NCBI GenBank assembly: GCA_947489425.1
Contig: CANLDL010000004.1
Location: 372,001-436,000 of the forward strand
Reading direction: 5' to 3'
Source: an uncultured Pseudomonadales bacterium
GTDB taxonomy: Bacteria > Pseudomonadota > Gammaproteobacteria > Pseudomonadales > Cellvibrionaceae
DNA length: 64,000 nucleotides
Below are positions 17,535-27,807 of the stretch, in pieces. The notes beneath the pieces were generated by a model. The model was not told where the DNA came from. It did no database searches and was given only the letters and a program-made list of their open reading frames with translations. Every line of letters starts with the position of its first letter. The first letter of the stretch is position 1. Made by a program: the position numbers and the translations under genes.

Positions 17535-20243
17535 TTAAATGGCTGAGTTGGCATTGAGCTTTTGTTGAATGGTTGCCTGTAGGCTTTCGCAAAGTTGGGG
17601 GTCGCTGATGCGATTGCCTTCTAAATCAGTAATAAAAAACACATCTTCTACGCGCTCGCCTAGCGTAGTAATTTTTGCAGTCACTAATTCTATATTAGCT
17701 TCGGCAAAAATACGCGCAAGCAAGGCTAAAAATCCCGGTCGGTCAGGGCTAAAAACTTCAAGTATCGTGTGTTCATGAGAAAGATCATTACTAATGCTTG
17801 TACGTGCCGGGGTATTAAAATATTTGAGCTGTCTTGGTGTTCTGCGTTTAATAATATCACTGTAGTTATCAATGAGCTTGAGCTCTTCGGTAATGGCGGC
17901 AATGACGCGCTTAATTTTTTCAGGGTTATTACCAATTGGGCAATTGTTTTCATCAAGGACATAAAAAGTGTCCATTGCAAATCCCGATGCTGTGCCATAA
18001 ATACGTGCGTCTAGAATATTTAATTGCAATTGATCGAGGGCATTGGTTACGGCGACAAAAATATTATGGCTCAGTGGTGAGCGTATAAAAATTTGTGTCA
18101 CTTTGTGCGAGTCGCCTACGGTATTATCAGCAACCAGTACTAAAGGCTCATTAGGGTTCTTCTGGGTAAGAATAGCCTTGGTATGCCAGACAATATCTTT
18201 GGGGTTTTCGCGCAAGAAATAATCTTCGCCTGTGGTTTGCCATAACTCCCATATCACGCTTTCATCCAATGTGGTTGTCTCTTTGATAAGCGCCATGGCA
18301 ATTTCGCATGTCTCGTTAATGCAGTCTTCTTTATCAACGGGGTTCTCTAAGCCGCGATTCAGTGCGCGCTTAGTTTCGTTGTAGAGCTGAGAGAGTAAGC
18401 TTGCGCGCCAATTGTTCCATATGTCGGGGTTAGTGGCGTTCATATCTGCAACGGTGAGCACATAGAGATGATCGAGATGTCTCTGGTCACCGACCATTTT
18501 TGCAAATTCGTGAATTACTTCTGGGTCCGACAGGTCTTTCTTTTGCGATGTTGAAGACATGGCCAAATGTTTTTCGACGAGCCAGCTAATTAGGTGGGTT
18601 TGTCTTGTTGATAAGCCATGGCTTGTGCAAAATTTGATGACTTCCTCAGCGCCTAATATAGAGTGGTCGCCACCTCTGCCTTTAGCGATGTCGTGATACA
18701 AGCCTGTGATGTATAGCAATTGTGGCTCGTCCAAGCTGTGCATGATTCGATGCATAGCTGGAAATGTCTCTTTTGCTGATGGGCGCAAAAAGCGGCGCAT
18801 AAATTCAACAAGGTTGAGTGTATGATCATCAACCGTATAAATATGAAAAAGGTCATGCTGCATTTGACCAATGATCAAATCAAACTCGGGTAGGTAACGG
18901 CCTAAAAGTCCGTAGCGTTTCATGCGTCTTAATTGTGTGACGAGTTTGTGGGGTGACTTTAATAGTTCTAAAAATAACTGTTTGTTACGATCGTCTTCTC
19001 GAAAGGGTTGATTGATTAAGTTGCGGCTCTCTCGAATAAGACGAATAGTCGATGCTCTAATGCCGCTAATAGTCTCGTCTTTGCCGACTAAAACAAATAT
19101 TTCTAATAATGCCGAGGGTGCTTTTTCAAAGACTTTATTATGACTAACCTCAATAAAGTTGCCCCGTAATTGAAAGCGCTCATTAATGGGGGTAACTGTA
19201 TTTGAGGTGTCTTTATTAATGATGGCTTCATCTAAAAACTGTAAGAGCACATCGTTGAGTTCGCGTAGTGAAAGTACAACGCGATAATACTGGTGCATAA
19301 ACTGTTCTATGGCGAGCTTATTGTCCTGATCCTCGTAACCAAATAGTGCAGCGAGCTCTCTCTGGTATTCAAACAGCAGGCGCTCTTCGGCGCGCCCTGC
19401 GACCATATGTAAGCCGTAGCGAACCTTCCATAAATATTCTTCGCCGGTAATGAGTGTTGCGTATTCTTCGTCGGTAAAAAACCCTTTGCCCTCTAATGCG
19501 GCGAGTGTAGATACGCTAAAATAATGTTTAGCTATCCATTGGATATTTTGAATATCACGTAGGCCGCCAGGTGCATTTTTCACATTGGGTTCAAGATTGT
19601 ATTCGGTATCGTTATATTTTTCGTGACGCTCTTTTTGCTCGTTAAACTTGGCCAAAAAGAATGCTTTATTTGACCAGTTTTTTCCGGGCTCAGTTTTTAC
19701 TTTTAATTCAGTGAATAACTCCTTTGGCCCCTGTAACACTCTAGACTCTAGTACGCTAGTGGCAACGGTAATATCTTCGCGTACCATCTCTATGCATTGT
19801 TCAATCGTGCGCACACTGTGACCAATGTTTAAGCCTATATCCCAAAGTAGGGTTAAAAATTCCTGTCCGCTTTCGTAATCCTTGGTGTTGGGTTCGTCAC
19901 TAAGTAACAATAATAAATCAATATCAGATTTTGGGTGCAATTCACCACGACCATAGCCTCCAATAGCAATTAGGCTAATGCTGTCGCTCCAGCTAAATTG
20001 GTGCCACGCGTAGTGTAGGATACAATCTATAATATGTGCTCTTTCGTAGACTAGTCCGCGCGCTGACTCACCTTCTTTAAAGCGCAAATTGTATTGATAA
20101 TCTAATGCCTCTAGAGCACTTTTGAAAACACCAATGATGTTTTTTTCATTGGCGATATCTTGTTGGAATTGAATTTGATTAAAGCAGATAGGTACGGGTG
20201 ATTCTTCAATCAGAGGCACTACCGCATTTGCGGATTTAGGCAA
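17535..20243 (-). CDS. glnD: [Protein-PII] uridylyltransferase/uridylyl-removing enzyme GlnD, TTG start
   Basis: GlnD is the primary glutamine sensor that uridylylates and deuridylylates PII proteins, controlling nitrogen assimilation and NtrC activity. The protein has 902 residues. The nucleotidyltransferase motif GGYGRGELHPKSDIDL is at 95-110, an HD domain with YHDIAKGRGGDHS lies near residue 515, and two ACT domains fill the last 200 residues (FIRSPLSHNIFVAVTN and HTILEVFSPDRPGFLALLAR). The start is a TTG at 20243, overlapping the end of map by 8 nt. A strong GAGGAAG Shine-Dalgarno six bases upstream supports it, and no early ATG exists in frame. GlnD links this region to the nitrogen-scavenging guanidine operon only in the general regulatory sense. 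Confidence 0.96.
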   Translation of the reverse strand: MPKSANAVVPLIEESPVPICFNQIQFQQDIANEKNIIGVFKSALEALDYQYNLRFKEGESARGLVYERAHIIDCILHYAWHQFSWSDSISLIAIGGYGRGELHPKSDIDLLLLLSDEPNTKDYESGQEFLTLLWDIGLNIGHSVRTIEQCIEMVREDITVATSVLESRVLQGPKELFTELKVKTEPGKNWSNKAFFLAKFNEQKERHEKYNDTEYNLEPNVKNAPGGLRDIQNIQWIAKHYFSVSTLAALEGKGFFTDEEYATLITGEEYLWKVRYGLHMVAGRAEERLLFEYQRELAALFGYEDQDNKLAIEQFMHQYYRVVLSLRELNDVLLQFLDEAIINKDTSNTVTPINERFQLRGNFIEVSHNKVFEKAPSALLEIFVLVGKDETISGIRASTIRLIRESRNLINQPFREDDRNKQLFLELLKSPHKLVTQLRRMKRYGLLGRYLPEFDLIIGQMQHDLFHIYTVDDHTLNLVEFMRRFLRPSAKETFPAMHRIMHSLDEPQLLYITGLYHDIAKGRGGDHSILGAEEVIKFCTSHGLSTRQTHLISWLVEKHLAMSSTSQKKDLSDPEVIHEFAKMVGDQRHLDHLYVLTVADMNATNPDIWNNWRASLLSQLYNETKRALNRGLENPVDKEDCINETCEIAMALIKETTTLDESVIWELWQTTGEDYFLRENPKDIVWHTKAILTQKNPNEPLVLVADNTVGDSHKVTQIFIRSPLSHNIFVAVTNALDQLQLNILDARIYGTASGFAMDTFYVLDENNCPIGNNPEKIKRVIAAITEELKLIDNYSDIIKRRTPRQLKYFNTPARTSISNDLSHEHTILEVFSPDRPGFLALLARIFAEANIELVTAKITTLGERVEDVFFITDLEGNRISDPQLCESLQATIQQKLNANSAI

Positions 20244-21009
20244 AGTTTTCTTCCTCGCGGGCGGTGAGTACTTCTACCCCTGTTTTGGTCACAAGTAAGG
20301 TATGTTCCCATTGAGCTGATAAACGACCGTCCTTTGTTTCTACTGTCCAGCCATCGCCTTTTAGTTTGGTGTGCGGCTTGCCAGCATTAATCATCGGCTC
20401 AATAGTAAAGCACATACCCTCTTGTAAGGCCATGCCTGTACCTGGTTTGCCATGATGGAGGATTTGTGGGTCTTCATGGAAAGTATTACCAATACCATGA
20501 CCGCAATATTCGCGGACAACAGAGTAGTAGTTTGACTCGGCGTGTTTTTGTATCACATGGCCAATATCACCTAGCTGCGTACCAGGTTTAACTAACTCCA
20601 TACCCTTGTAGAGACATTCTTGGGTTATTTCTACTAGGCGCTTGGCGTGGCTGCTTGCCTCGCCAACAAAATACATTTTGCTAGTATCGCCGTGGTAGCC
20701 TTCGTATATAACGGTCACATCGATATTAATGATATCGCCATTCTTGAGTATCTTTTTAGGGGAGGGGATGCCGTGGCAAATGACATGGTTAACCGATGTG
20801 CATACAGATTTAGGAAAGCCTCGATAACCTAGGCAGGCTGGGATTGCTTTTTGCACATCGACAATATGATCGTGACAAATTTTGTCGAGCTCTTCGGTGC
20901 TGACACCTGGCTTGACGAACTCACCGATCATTTCAAGAACTTCTGCGGCCATCTTACCGGCTACGCGCATTTTTTCTATTTCTGCTGGTGTTTTAATGGA
21001 TACAGTCAT
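20236..21009 (-). CDS. map: Type I methionine aminopeptidase Map
   Basis: Map removes the initiator methionine from nascent proteins and depends on two divalent metals. The protein is 257 residues (E. coli 264). Metal and catalytic segments are visible: CHGIPSPKK, INIDVTVIYEGYHGDTSKM, REYCGHGIG, FHEDPQ, MCFTIEPMIN and AQWEHTLLV. It is the first gene of the leftward map-glnD-dapC block and is divergent from rpsB, the usual order in pseudomonads. The last 8 nt overlap glnD, suggesting coupled translation. Confidence 0.97.
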   Translation of the reverse strand: MTVSIKTPAEIEKMRVAGKMAAEVLEMIGEFVKPGVSTEELDKICHDHIVDVQKAIPACLGYRGFPKSVCTSVNHVICHGIPSPKKILKNGDIINIDVTVIYEGYHGDTSKMYFVGEASSHAKRLVEITQECLYKGMELVKPGTQLGDIGHVIQKHAESNYYSVVREYCGHGIGNTFHEDPQILHHGKPGTGMALQEGMCFTIEPMINAGKPHTKLKGDGWTVETKDGRLSAQWEHTLLVTKTGVEVLTAREEENFA

Positions 21010-21446
21010 AATATTCCAAGCACTATTTTGTCGAGCTCTACTCGACTATTTTAATGGTAAAGCCACATAGTATAAATTACCCTTGTTTTGAGAGCTATAT
21101 TCAGGGCTACCTTTATCGGCTGATTAGGTCTATTTTAACGCAAATAGAAGAATTAGGCGGTTTAATTGATACAATATTGCAGATAGATAAAACTTATAAG
21201 TTGATGGGTATCATGCAAAAGAGTTTGTCTATTGGCAGATCTTGGCTAAAGTTCTTTCTATGTCTTTCCTTTTATGGTATAAAGCCGCCCGCAAAGTAGG
21301 TATTGTTGTACTTGCATTGTTTAAAACTAATCGTCACACACGCATCGTCACGTTGATCTGGGTGCTCTTTGTAAGACTTTTAAAGTTGTCAAAGAGTTGA
21401 TTTTTCGGGATGTGTGGAGGCCTAACCCAAACAAATAGGAAATATT
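21010..21446 (+). promoter_or_regulatory. map/rpsB divergent intergenic region with probable rpsB leader
   Basis: This 437-nt gap separates divergent map and rpsB and must carry promoters for both. A long leader just ahead of rpsB (roughly 21300-21446) includes GGGATGTGTGGAGGCCTAAC and GC-richer short complementary stretches. In other gammaproteobacteria the rpsB leader is the site where protein S2 represses its own operon, so such a role is plausible here but is not shown by a motif I can match. I could not assign a convincing -35/-10 pair. The small open frame at 21054-21299 looks non-coding. Confidence 0.4.
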
Positions 21447-22193
21447 ATGTCTACAGTTAGTATGCGCGACATGCTTCAAGCTGGTGTTCACTTTGGTCAC
21501 CAAACTCGCTATTGGAACCCTAAGATGGGTCAATATATCTTTGGCGATCGCAATAAAATCCATATTATTAATCTTGAGCAAACTGTTCCTGCTTTTAACG
21601 AAGCGTTACATGCTATTAATAAGATGGCATCTCAAAAGAAAAAAATCCTTATGGTTGGTACTAAGCGTGCTGCTCAAAAGAGTATCAAAGAGCAAGCTGA
21701 GCGTGCTGGACAGCCTTTCGTTAGTCATCGTTGGTTAGGTGGTATGCTAACTAACTATAAAACTATCCGTGCGTCTATCCGCCGCTTTCGCGAGCTTGAG
21801 GCGCAAAGCCAAGATGGTACGTTTGAAAAGCTAACCAAGAAAGAAGCGTTGATGCGTCAGCGTGCAATGGAGAAGCTAGAGCTATCTATTGGTGGTATCA
21901 AAGATATGAGCGGCTTGCCTGATGCGCTATTTGTTATCGACGTTGAGCATGAGCGTATTGCTGTTAACGAAGCAAATAAGCTAGGTATCCCTGTTTTTGG
22001 TATCGTTGATACAAATAGTGACCCTGCTGGTGTTGACTATGTTATTCCAGGTAATGACGACGCTATTCGTGCAATCAAGCTATACACTACTGCTATCGCC
22101 GACGCTTGTCTAACAGGTGCAGCTAGCGCGCAATCTACGCCTAACAAAGACGAGTTTGTTGAAGTAGAAGCAGCTGAAGAAGCAAAAAGCTAA
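21447..22193 (+). CDS. rpsB: 30S ribosomal protein S2
   Basis: S2 is a late-assembling protein of the small ribosomal subunit that helps recruit S1. The 248-residue product opens [20 protein letters not shown] and contains [24 protein letters not shown] split across the expected positions, [16 protein letters not shown], and [14 protein letters not shown] short acidic tail ([10 protein letters not shown]) follows the core. An AGGAAA sequence lies a few bases upstream of the ATG. rpsB, tsf, pyrH and frr follow the universal proteobacterial order. Confidence 0.99.
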   Translation: MSTVSMRDMLQAGVHFGHQTRYWNPKMGQYIFGDRNKIHIINLEQTVPAFNEALHAINKMASQKKKILMVGTKRAAQKSIKEQAERAGQPFVSHRWLGGMLTNYKTIRASIRRFRELEAQSQDGTFEKLTKKEALMRQRAMEKLELSIGGIKDMSGLPDALFVIDVEHERIAVNEANKLGIPVFGIVDTNSDPAGVDYVIPGNDDAIRAIKLYTTAIADACLTGAASAQSTPNKDEFVEVEAAEEAKS

Positions 22194-22243
22194 TTTTGCT
22201 AATTAATTGCCGGAAATTGTAATAGTTCTGGCTAGCGAAAAAG

Positions 22244-22265
22244 AGGGGGCTAGGCTCCCTTTTTT
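22244..22265 (+). terminator. Rho-independent terminator/attenuator between rpsB and tsf
   Basis: The sequence AGGGGGC TAG GCTCCCT forms a seven-pair stem (one G-T pair) with a three-base loop, followed by a run of Ts. It lies about 50 nt after the rpsB stop and 130 nt before tsf. It probably terminates part of the transcripts so that S2 and EF-Ts levels can differ. Confidence 0.75.
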
Positions 22266-22398
22266 AATAACTATTTTTAATAACTGCGTATTAAATTTAG
22301 TTTGCTAACATTCTACTGTTCATTTAATTGTTTTACTGGCTAGCTAAGATTGCAGGGTTAGTAAAATAAAATTTACAAAATTTAAAGAGGATATAATC

Positions 22399-23265
22399 AT
22401 GGCGGCTATTTCTGCTTCAATGGTAAAAGAGCTACGTGAGCGTACAAGCTTGGGTATGATGGAGTGTAAAAAAGCACTTAAAGAAGCTGATGGTGATATT
22501 GAATTAGCGATTGAAAATTTACGTAAGGCCAGTGGCCTAAAAGCGGCTAAAAAGGCAGAGCGTACTGCGGCTGATGGCGTTGTAGCGATTCGTGTCGCTG
22601 ATGATAATAGCTATGGTGTTGTTGTTGAGGTTAACTCTGAGACAGATTTTGTAGCTCGCGATGAAGGTTTTCTAGGCTTTGTTGGTGTGGTTGCCGATAA
22701 GGCGTTCGCTGATAAGCAAGCCGATGTTGCTGCTTTAATGTCTGGTGAGCTTGAAAATACGCGTGAAGCGCTCGTTCAAAAGATTGGTGAAAATATTTCT
22801 GTGCGTCGTATACAGCTTGTTGAAGGTGGTGTTGTTGGTGCCTATGTTCATTCTAACAACCGTATTGCTGTATTGACTCAGTTAGAAGGCGGAAATAACG
22901 AGCTAGCTAAAGATATTGCTATGCATATCGCTGCGGTCAATCCTCAGGTAGTTAGTGGTGACGATATGCCAGAAGATGTTGTTGCTAAAGAAAAAGATAT
23001 CATCAAGGCTCAGCCAGATATGGCGGGTAAGCCAGAAGAGATTGTTGAGAAAATGATGGTTGGTCGAATTAAGAAATTTCTTAAAGAAAATAGCTTGATC
23101 GAACAGCCTTTTGTTAAAAATCCAGAGCTTACTGTTGGCCAATTAGCAAAAGATGCTGGTGCTTCCGTGAGCGCTTTTACCCGTTTTGAGGTGGGTGAAG
23201 GTATCGAAGTGGAAAATGTAGATTTTGCTGCAGAGGTTGCTGCTCAAGTAGAAGCTGCCAAATAA
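22399..23265 (+). CDS. tsf: Translation elongation factor Ts
   Basis: EF-Ts is the guanine nucleotide exchange factor that regenerates EF-Tu-GTP. The 288-residue protein (E. coli 283) begins [27 protein letters not shown], the N-terminal UBA-like domain, and contains the TDFVAR motif that inserts into EF-Tu. Two core subdomains, a coiled-coil region and a C-terminal helix follow. An AAAGAGG Shine-Dalgarno precedes the ATG at 22399. Confidence 0.99.
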   Translation: MAAISASMVKELRERTSLGMMECKKALKEADGDIELAIENLRKASGLKAAKKAERTAADGVVAIRVADDNSYGVVVEVNSETDFVARDEGFLGFVGVVADKAFADKQADVAALMSGELENTREALVQKIGENISVRRIQLVEGGVVGAYVHSNNRIAVLTQLEGGNNELAKDIAMHIAAVNPQVVSGDDMPEDVVAKEKDIIKAQPDMAGKPEEIVEKMMVGRIKKFLKENSLIEQPFVKNPELTVGQLAKDAGASVSAFTRFEVGEGIEVENVDFAAEVAAQVEAAK

Positions 23266-23313
23266 GAATAGATGATTATTAGATTGTCTATTGCCCTCTC
23301 TTTGAGGTTTTTG

Positions 23314-23345
23314 CGGGGTAAGTGTTGTCCACTTACCCCGTCTTG
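23314..23345 (+). terminator. Strong hairpin after tsf, probable terminator
   Basis: CGGGGTAAGTG and CACTTACCCCG form a perfect 11-bp stem with a five-base loop (TTGTC), about 50 nt after the tsf stop. The downstream TCTTGCTGTT is only moderately T-rich, so termination may be partial. It separates rpsB-tsf from pyrH. Confidence 0.65.
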
Positions 23346-23454
23346 CTGTTAGAATACCCCTCCTTATTTTGCATATATACCATTCTTGGTTCAGCGTTGC
23401 TGGCTTTAGTGGTTGCTATGCGCTGTTTTCTTGCTTTTTAGGTGAAGCCGATTT

Positions 23455-24183
23455 ATGTCAGTCAAGCGTGATAAGAAATACAAACGAATACTACTCAAGC
23501 TCAGTGGCGAAGAGTTGATGGGGAAAGAGGGCTTTGGTATTGACCCGAAAGTCTTGGATAAAATGGCTTTGGAGATTGGTCAGCTGGTTGGTATTGGGGT
23601 CCAGGTAGGCCTTGTTATTGGCGGTGGTAACCTATTTCGTGGTGCCTCATTAAGTGAGGCAGGCCTTGATCGTGTAACCGGTGATCATATGGGTATGCTG
23701 GCAACTGTGATGAACGCGCTTGCTATGCGTGACGCTCTAGAACGCTCGAATATTACCTCTCGGGTGATGTCGGCGATACCAATGAGTGGTATTGTGGATC
23801 ATTATGACAGGCGTGGTGCTATTCGCTACTTGGATTCAGGAGAGGTTGTCATTTTTGCGGCCGGTACAGGTAATCCATTCTTTACAACTGACTCTGCTGC
23901 TTGTCTAAGAGCGATAGAGGTGGAAGCCGAGTTGGTGCTTAAGGCAACAAAGGTCGATGGTGTTTATACTGCAGACCCAATGAAGGATAAAAAGGCGACC
24001 AAATATGATAGCCTAACCTATGATGTTGCTCTTGAGAAAAAGCTCGGCGTAATGGATTTAACGGCAATATGTCTGTGTCGTGATCATTCAATGCCGGTTC
24101 GTGTCTTTAAGATGTCAAAAGCGGGTGCATTGCTGAATATTGTTGTGGGTGGTGATGAAGGTACATTAATAGAAGAGGCTTAA
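23455..24183 (+). CDS. pyrH: Uridylate kinase PyrH
   Basis: PyrH phosphorylates UMP to UDP and is a hexameric amino acid kinase-fold enzyme unrelated to eukaryotic UMP kinases. The 242-residue product shows [23 protein letters not shown], the [16 protein letters not shown] segment, and a [13 protein letters not shown] motif typical of the bacterial family. A TAGGTGA sequence precedes the ATG at 23455. It is normally transcribed with frr, here 98 nt downstream. Confidence 0.98.
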   Translation: MSVKRDKKYKRILLKLSGEELMGKEGFGIDPKVLDKMALEIGQLVGIGVQVGLVIGGGNLFRGASLSEAGLDRVTGDHMGMLATVMNALAMRDALERSNITSRVMSAIPMSGIVDHYDRRGAIRYLDSGEVVIFAAGTGNPFFTTDSAACLRAIEVEAELVLKATKVDGVYTADPMKDKKATKYDSLTYDVALEKKLGVMDLTAICLCRDHSMPVRVFKMSKAGALLNIVVGGDEGTLIEEA

Positions 24184-24281
24184 CTTACCGTCAATAGATT
24201 AATCATTGCTGGTTACATTAGCTGAGCTTCTCATTCTTCCCATTGTGCTTTGTATTAAGAATAAATTTTAAGGTTAAAAAT

Positions 24282-24839
24282 ATGATTGAAGACATTAAAA
24301 AAGAAGCCGGTGTGCGGATGCAGAAAAGTATCGATGCACTGGGCTCAAATTTCAATAAAATTCGTACAGGTCGTGCTCACCCTAGTATTTTAGATAGCAT
24401 CACTGTCGATTATTATGGCTCGGACACGCCATTGTCTCAGGTGGCTAATATTTCTGTTTTAGATGCTCGTACTTTGTCAGTTAGCCCTTGGGAAAAACAA
24501 TTAACGCCAGATATTGAAAAGGCGATCATGAAGTCTGATTTGGGACTTAACCCTGCAACGCAAGGTGACTTAATTCGCCTACCAATGCCAGCATTAACTG
24601 AAGAGACTCGTAAAAATTACATTAAGCAGGCTAAATCTGAGTCAGAGAATGCAAAAATTTCTATTCGTAATGTTCGTCGTGATGCATTAGCTGATGTTAA
24701 GGAGCTTTTGAAAGAGAAAGAAATTGGTGAAGACGATGAGCGTCGTGCACAGGACGAAATTCAAAAAATTACCGATAAATACGTTGCCGATGTAGATGCT
24801 GCTTTCGCCGTTAAAGAAAAGGACTTGATGGAAATATAG
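24282..24839 (+). CDS. frr: Ribosome recycling factor
   Basis: RRF splits post-termination ribosomes together with EF-G. I place the start at the ATG at 24282, giving 185 residues exactly as in E. coli. It has an AAGG sequence at good spacing, and the product opens MIEDIKKEAGVRMQKSID. The longer open frame upstream is not part of the protein. The conserved KIRTGRAHPSILD and SPWEKQLTPDIEKAI motifs and the C-terminal DERRAQDEIQKITDKY helix are present. Confidence 0.98.
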   Translation: MIEDIKKEAGVRMQKSIDALGSNFNKIRTGRAHPSILDSITVDYYGSDTPLSQVANISVLDARTLSVSPWEKQLTPDIEKAIMKSDLGLNPATQGDLIRLPMPALTEETRKNYIKQAKSESENAKISIRNVRRDALADVKELLKEKEIGEDDERRAQDEIQKITDKYVADVDAAFAVKEKDLMEI

Positions 24840-24883
24840 CGCTAGCTTAGATAATAATAAAAACTGATTTACTGGTAATTATT

Positions 24884-25660
24884 TTGACCGACCAACTTTC
24901 CTCATCCTCACCTAAGCATATTGCCATTATTATGGATGGCAATAATCGCTGGGCTAAGCAGCGGGTTTTATCCGGTATAGCAGGTCATAAAGCGGGTGTC
25001 GAGCGATTGCGCGATATGCTTGAGGGTTGTCGTGAGTGCAATGTCGATGTGCTCACTGTCTTTGCTTTTAGTAGTGAAAACTGGAATCGCCCCAGTGCCG
25101 AGGTGCGAGGTCTCATGTCTTTGTTCGAGCATTATTTGGTGGGTGAGGCGAAACGCCTAAAAAAAGAAAATGTCCGCCTAAGAGTTATTGGTGATCGCAA
25201 TAAGTTTGATAAAAAGCTAGTTAAATCCATAGAGAAAGCTGAGCTATTGACCATAGGTGGTAAGCAAACATTTAACATTGCGGCTGACTATGGTGGCCGT
25301 TGGGATATTGTTAATGCCGCTAAGCGTATTGCCGCCTCTGTTAAAGATGAAGGCCTTGATATAGATACTATCGATGAAGAGCTATTCAGCACGCATACTG
25401 CATTGGCTGATTTGCCTCCAGTCGACTTATTGATTCGTACCGGTGGGGAATCAAGGGTTAGCAATTTCCTATTGTGGCAGCTTGCCTATTCAGAACTTTA
25501 CTTTAGCGATTTATTGTGGCCTGACTTTGACCGTGAGGCGCTAAAAGTTGCGATTAATGATTTTGCTGCTCGTGAGCGCCGGTTTGGCCTAACGAGCGAG
25601 CAGCTCTGTCATGTTTCTGGAAAAGTTTTAGACCATCAAAAAGGCCCGAGCCGTGCTTAA
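24884..25660 (+). CDS. uppS: Undecaprenyl diphosphate synthase, TTG start
   Basis: UppS condenses eight isopentenyl diphosphates onto farnesyl diphosphate in cis, giving the lipid carrier for peptidoglycan and O-antigen. Of its 258 residues (E. coli 253), the key ones are HIAIIMDGNNRWAKQR with the catalytic Asp, TVFAFSSENWNRP, and RTGGESRVSNFLLWQLAYSE. The frame has no ATG before the catalytic motif, so translation must begin at a non-ATG codon. TTG at 24884 gives the usual N-terminal length, though the ribosome binding site is weak. The end overlaps cdsA by 8 nt. Confidence 0.96.
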   Translation: MTDQLSSSSPKHIAIIMDGNNRWAKQRVLSGIAGHKAGVERLRDMLEGCRECNVDVLTVFAFSSENWNRPSAEVRGLMSLFEHYLVGEAKRLKKENVRLRVIGDRNKFDKKLVKSIEKAELLTIGGKQTFNIAADYGGRWDIVNAAKRIAASVKDEGLDIDTIDEELFSTHTALADLPPVDLLIRTGGESRVSNFLLWQLAYSELYFSDLLWPDFDREALKVAINDFAARERRFGLTSEQLCHVSGKVLDHQKGPSRA

Positions 25661-26486
25661 GTTAAGAATAATAACAGCATTTGTGTTGGTTGCTCTATTC
25701 CTGTCAAGTTTGTTTCTATTGCCGTGGGGCGGCTTTGTTGTCTTCGCTGCTGTAGTTACACTCGTTGGCGCTTGGGAGTGGGCAAATCTAGCTGGTTTTA
25801 CACTACCACCCGAGCGTCTAATATTTAGTGTATTAACCGCATTAGCTATGTTGTTAGTTGCTTGGTATACAGGTGTTTTTGATGGGGTCATTGTTCTATC
25901 TGAGATGCGTCACTTTTTATTAATCGCTGTTGCTTGGTGGGCTGTTGCTTTACTTTGGGTTCAAGGTTATCCAACGAGTGCTGTTTTGTGGGAGTTTCGT
26001 TGGGTAAAGGCACTGATGGGTTGGGTGGTGCTAATCCCTTGTTGGTTATCGCTATCTTATTTGCATCAAAGTGAGGGTGGTGCTTTTTTGATCTTGCTGC
26101 TCATGGCAACAGTCGTTGTTGCTGATACCGGTGCTTACTTTACGGGTAAGGCTTTTGGTAAGCGCAAATTGTTGTTTGAAGTAAGCCCCGGAAAGTCTTG
26201 GGAAGGTTTTTGGGGCGGGCTTGTGGCTTGCTTATTGCTCGCCTTCGCAGTGAATTTTTATAATGATTTTGTGCAGTGGAAGGCGTTATTTGCGGTTATT
26301 GTGTTTACTGCCCTTGGCTCAGTTTTAGGTGATTTGTTAGAGAGTATGGTTAAGCGTCATCGCAATGTTAAAGACAGTGGTAACGTGTTACCAGGTCATG
26401 GGGGTGTGTTGGATCGTATTGATAGCGTCACTGCTGCGGCTCCTATTTTTACTCTAGGTATTATTTTATCTGGTTGGTCTTTATGA
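25653..26486 (+). CDS. cdsA: Phosphatidate cytidylyltransferase CdsA, GTG start
   Basis: CdsA makes CDP-diacylglycerol from CTP and phosphatidic acid, the branch point of phospholipid synthesis, in the inner membrane. The 277-residue protein has about eight hydrophobic segments and the family signature near its C-terminus ([18 protein letters not shown] then [11 protein letters not shown]). The start is GTG at 25653, overlapping the end of uppS by 8 nt, which implies coupled translation. The end overlaps dxr by ATGA. Confidence 0.97.
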   Translation: MLKLRIITAFVLVALFLSSLFLLPWGGFVVFAAVVTLVGAWEWANLAGFTLPPERLIFSVLTALAMLLVAWYTGVFDGVIVLSEMRHFLLIAVAWWAVALLWVQGYPTSAVLWEFRWVKALMGWVVLIPCWLSLSYLHQSEGGAFLILLLMATVVVADTGAYFTGKAFGKRKLLFEVSPGKSWEGFWGGLVACLLLAFAVNFYNDFVQWKALFAVIVFTALGSVLGDLLESMVKRHRNVKDSGNVLPGHGGVLDRIDSVTAAAPIFTLGIILSGWSL

Positions 26487-27703
26487 GCGATGTAGCGGGT
26501 GAATGCTCTTCGGGTCAACAGATGATTACTGTTTTAGGTTCTACAGGTTCTATCGGTGTTAGTACCTTGGATGTTGTTGCAAGGCACCTTAATAAGTTTA
26601 GTGTGTTTGCTTTAACGGCAAATACTAATGTCGATATGCTTGAGCGCCAGTGCCTCTCTTTTGCTCCTGCCTATGCTGTTATGCAAGATGAGGCGTCAGC
26701 AAATGTGCTAAGGCAGCGATTGTCTAGTGCGAATATCAATACTGAGGTGTTGGCGGGAAGTGATGCGCTAGTTAGTGTAGCTAATGATAATGCTGTAGAT
26801 ACGGTTATGGCGGCCATTGTCGGTGCTGCTGGGTTATTGCCTACTTTAGCAGCCGTTAAAGCAGACAAGAAAGTACTATTAGCTAATAAAGAAGCTTTGG
26901 TGATGGCCGGTAGCTTGTTCATGAATGCCTTGAGCCAAAGCCGGGCAACTCTACTGCCTATAGATAGTGAGCATAATGCAATTTTTCAGTGCTTACCGAA
27001 CAACTTAGATCAAAGGAATAGTGCTAGCTATGATATGGCTGGTGTTAAAAAGGTGTTGCTAACGGGGTCTGGTGGTCCATTTAGGGAGTGGTCGAGTGAG
27101 GCCATTGAAAAGGCAACCCCTGACCAAGCTTGTAATCACCCTAACTGGTCGATGGGGCGTAAAATATCTGTTGATTCTGCTAGCTTGATGAACAAAGGTC
27201 TGGAGTTTATCGAGGCTCGCTGGTTGTTTGGTCTAAGCCCCAATAATATCGAAGTTGTTATCCATCCCCAAAGTATTATTCACTCTATGGTCGAGTATAA
27301 TGATGGTTCAGTGCTTGCCCAAATGGGACAGCCTGACATGCGGACGCCTATCGCGCATGCTTTAGCTTGGCCGGTACGAATCGAGAGTGGAGTAGAATCC
27401 TTAGACTTTATGAGTTTAAATGGGCTTGATTTTGAGCGCCCAGATCTTGAGCGTTTTCCCGCGCTATCGCTGGCAATGTCGGCCGCATCTCAACCTTCTT
27501 CAGCTGCAACAGTTCTTAATGCGGCCAATGAAATTGCAGTGGACGCATTTCTCAATGGTGCAATAGGCTTTGGCCAAATAATCACAGTGTTAGAGTCAGT
27601 TCTTGCATCTGCTAATTTTATTGAACTGGATAGTATTGACGCTGTCATAGACGCGGATCTTTACGCACGAAAAATGTCTGATGCTGTAGTAGCTTCTTTA
27701 TAA
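26483..27703 (+). CDS. dxr: 1-deoxy-D-xylulose 5-phosphate reductoisomerase
   Basis: Dxr performs the NADPH-dependent rearrangement and reduction to MEP, the committed step of the non-mevalonate isoprenoid pathway that feeds UppS. I use the ATG at 26483, which overlaps the cdsA stop as ATGA and gives 406 residues (E. coli 398). The NADPH-binding loop [18 protein letters not shown] is at about 18-35, [10 protein letters not shown] and [14 protein letters not shown] contain metal and substrate residues, and [22 protein letters not shown] is split in the expected place. The first 16 residues are an extension before the fold. Confidence 0.97.
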   Translation: MSDVAGECSSGQQMITVLGSTGSIGVSTLDVVARHLNKFSVFALTANTNVDMLERQCLSFAPAYAVMQDEASANVLRQRLSSANINTEVLAGSDALVSVANDNAVDTVMAAIVGAAGLLPTLAAVKADKKVLLANKEALVMAGSLFMNALSQSRATLLPIDSEHNAIFQCLPNNLDQRNSASYDMAGVKKVLLTGSGGPFREWSSEAIEKATPDQACNHPNWSMGRKISVDSASLMNKGLEFIEARWLFGLSPNNIEVVIHPQSIIHSMVEYNDGSVLAQMGQPDMRTPIAHALAWPVRIESGVESLDFMSLNGLDFERPDLERFPALSLAMSAASQPSSAATVLNAANEIAVDAFLNGAIGFGQIITVLESVLASANFIELDSIDAVIDADLYARKMSDAVVASL

Positions 27704-27807
27704 AATTAATAATATTAGGGCTAGAATATCAGTTCATTGTCTGCGAATGTTGTTATAATGCATGTTTATATGCTTAAAGATAATTAAAAAAGTGTAATTT
27801 ATTCGGT

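Noticed and set aside
21054..21299. 81-codon open frame in the map/rpsB gap
   Set aside because: Composition is like random AT-rich DNA, the start has no Shine-Dalgarno, and the region must hold divergent promoters.
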